From Silurus meridionalis (Eukaryota; Chordata; Actinopteri; Siluriformes; Siluridae), in NCBI RefSeq assembly GCF_014805685.1, contig NC_060902.1, positions 6,187,286 through 6,251,285 on the forward strand: a stretch of DNA of 64,000 nt. Direction: 5' to 3'. Both the position numbers and the translations under genes were made by a program. Of the stretch, positions 62,475-64,000 are shown piece by piece. Under the pieces are notes generated by a model, which made no database searches, was not told where the DNA came from, and saw only the letters and a program-made list of their open reading frames with translations. Position 1 is the first letter of the stretch, and every line of letters begins with the position of its first letter.

Positions 62475-62559
62475 GTCTAGAACTTAAGTTTTGGTTTAGT
62501 AAGACTTGTCCTGCTGTGTTTTAAACATACGTTACATTTTTTGTGTGGTGAGGGTGCTA

Positions 62560-62817
62560 CCTCCCAAGACATGTGTTTTGTTGTTTTTGTTTTCTCTTCC
62601 TCTTTCTGTCTCTGTTTCCTTTCAGTAACTTGAGCTGCGTCATAACGCTTTGGGAACACGACCACGTTGCCCACGCACTGAAATAATGTGTGTAATCAGT
62701 AAAATTAGACGTGTGGCGTCACCAGTGGGGTGACATCAGGACCAGGTAGCTATAAAAAGCACATGGAGTGACACCGGTGCCAGCTTCTGTTTGTTCATAA
62801 AGCACTCTGTGTGTTAT
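62560..62817 (+). promoter_or_regulatory. DIRS1-like leader and promoter
   Basis: Contains GCTTTGGGAACACGACCACG, shared with the leader of the minus-strand DIRS fragment, and a TATA box TATAAAAAG at 62751-62759, about 60 bp before the first ATG of gag (62818). CAGCTTCTGTTTGTTCATAA then matches the short 5' UTR of DIRS elements as I know them. Confidence 0.65.
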
Positions 62818-63656
62818 ATGTCTAAATGTCTAGATTGGCCAGCTGAGTTGCAGAAAGCCCCTCTGTCCAGAAAGCTTGACAAACGCTTTCTGCCTCCAGC
62901 TACACGACCTCCACGTCAGGGTCTGCCATTCTTTCCTGACCTGCACACTGAGGTGTCCAGGTCTTGGGCGAAGCCTTTCTCGGCCAGCCTCTTTAGCACC
63001 TTGACGTTAGAATATATTGTCAAGGGGCTAAAAGATCTTGGCTATGGGGTGGTGCCCCGGGTTAAAAAGAAGCTGGCCAGCTATCTCTCCACTGGTGTTG
63101 CATTGTCCCTTAAGACCTCGTCATTACCCACCAAGCCCCTGCGTACTACGTCTGCGCTGGTGGGTAAGTCGTACGCCTCGGCAGGTCAGGCCGCTGAATG
63201 CCTGCACACCATGGCGGTGTTGCAGGCATATCAGGCCAACATGCTGCAAGAGATAGACGTGGGAGGTGCCTCGGGAGGCCTGGAAATGCAAGAGCTCCGC
63301 CGCATGGCCACCAAAAAAAAGACAGCTAATGCCGTCCCCGGTCTATGGCCGCCCTAGTTTCTACCGAGAGACTCCTATGGCTTATGCTGTCAGACATTTC
63401 GGAAAGGGGCAAGATCATCATGCTGGATGCTCTCCTGACACCGACTGGCCTATTCCTATTCCACTCAGTAAACTCGGTAGTTGATATGTTCCAAAAGGCA
63501 AAGAAACATGCGGCAGCGTTCCAGCGGTTCCTCCCACGTCGCTCTCAAGGGGCTGCTCGGCGGGCTCAGCCCCAACCCCAACGCCAACCCAGCAATAACG
63601 GAGCGTCATGTCTCATACTCCCAATGCTAGGTATCCTGCGTGACGCTCTGTCCTGA
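62818..63656 (+). pseudogene. DIRS1-like gag, frameshifted
   Basis: The first frame (from the ATG at 62818 to a stop at 63357) encodes PLSRKLDKRFLPP, PFFPDLHTEVSRSWAKPF, VVPRVKKKLASYLST, then SYASAGQAAECLHTMAVLQAY, matching the gag-like ORF1 of fish DIRS1 elements. The continuation (STERLLWLMLSD, LLTPTGLF, MFQKAKKHAAAFQRFLPRRS) lies in another frame from about 63345 to 63656. The shift lies near the AAAAAAAA/CCCC runs at 63313-63340. Intact length otherwise looks close to the usual. The RT and recombinase are not found before the window ends. Confidence 0.85.
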
Positions 63657-64000
63657 GATGGGGCGTTCTGGAGACTTTGTTGGGAAAGGGCGCAGTGCAC
63701 CACATCATACAGTGCCCTCCCTGCCCGGCACCCCCAGGGACCTGGTCCGTTAACCCTGCCACAAAATGTGCTTCAAGGCACGGCCAGCTCCAGCGAGCAC
63801 CCCCCCTCGGTTTCCGCCTGGTATGGTAGGATAGAATAGGTAGGATATTTTAGATGTATGTTTTGTTTCTCGTTCTTTTGGTAATTTCGTTTTATTTTAT
63901 TTTTCTCCGTATGTTCAATAAAGATGTATACTTTTTCTAGTTATGTTGTGAAGTGGTGGTTTGTTTTGTTAGGCTGATTATTGCCTTTATTGCTGACACA
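63657..64000. other. Post-gag sequence, no element named
   Basis: The first about 180 bp are GC-rich like the gag and probably belong to the same element. After about 63835 composition turns AT-rich; TTCAATAAAGATG at 63913 is a poly(A)-like signal. No RT motif is found. Confidence 0.45.

Overview
This window is eukaryotic and almost certainly from a teleost fish, probably an otophysan such as a catfish (a weaker inference). The sequence is AT-rich, has no dense coding or operon layout, and is crowded with fish-type repeats: several Tc1/mariner lineages, hAT and TA-target MITEs, a tRNA-Glu-derived SINE with an RTE-type LINE tail, L2-like LINE tails, DIRS1-like (tyrosine-recombinase) retrotransposon pieces, a solo LTR and long microsatellites.

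Only one host-gene segment can be supported. It is the first coding exon of an acid-sensing ion channel of ASIC1 type on the minus strand (28771-29138), in a CpG-rich block. It encodes the cytosolic N-terminus, the first membrane helix and the start of the extracellular domain, and ends in a GT splice donor. Everything below 28770 would be intron 1 of this gene (at least 28.7 kb with no further exon recognised). Everything above 29138 is 5' UTR, promoter or upstream flank, with a Z-DNA-prone CA/CG tract and a GA tract within 1 kb.

Layout. 1-12 kb: microsatellite, SINE, a striking pair of perfect palindromes, five copies of a Tc1-derived MITE family, one TA-target MITE, an inverted pair of an unassigned repeat, and two SINE or LTR candidates. 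12-27 kb: mostly unassigned sequence with LINE tails, hAT elements and two Tc1 transposase pseudogenes, one split by a hAT element. 27.3-32.3 kb: two degenerate tandem arrays flank the ASIC exon, the first reaching to about 30 bp from its splice donor. 32-48 kb: a solo LTR with target duplication, MITEs, a compound microsatellite, another Tc1 pseudogene and LINE tails. 49-64 kb: dense retrotransposon debris, including three DIRS1-like fragments in both orientations, a 5'-truncated RTE LINE inserted into a Tc1 MITE with a perfect 14-bp duplication, and a Gypsy RNase H remnant hit by a hAT MITE.

No operon, CRISPR array, defence system or other clearly new biological system is visible. The most informative observations are the insertion junctions, which allow relative dating, the shared LINE/SINE tails, the perfect palindromes, and the two arrays beside the ASIC exon. 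All family assignments are from recognition by eye, without database search; boundaries without a stated junction are approximate.
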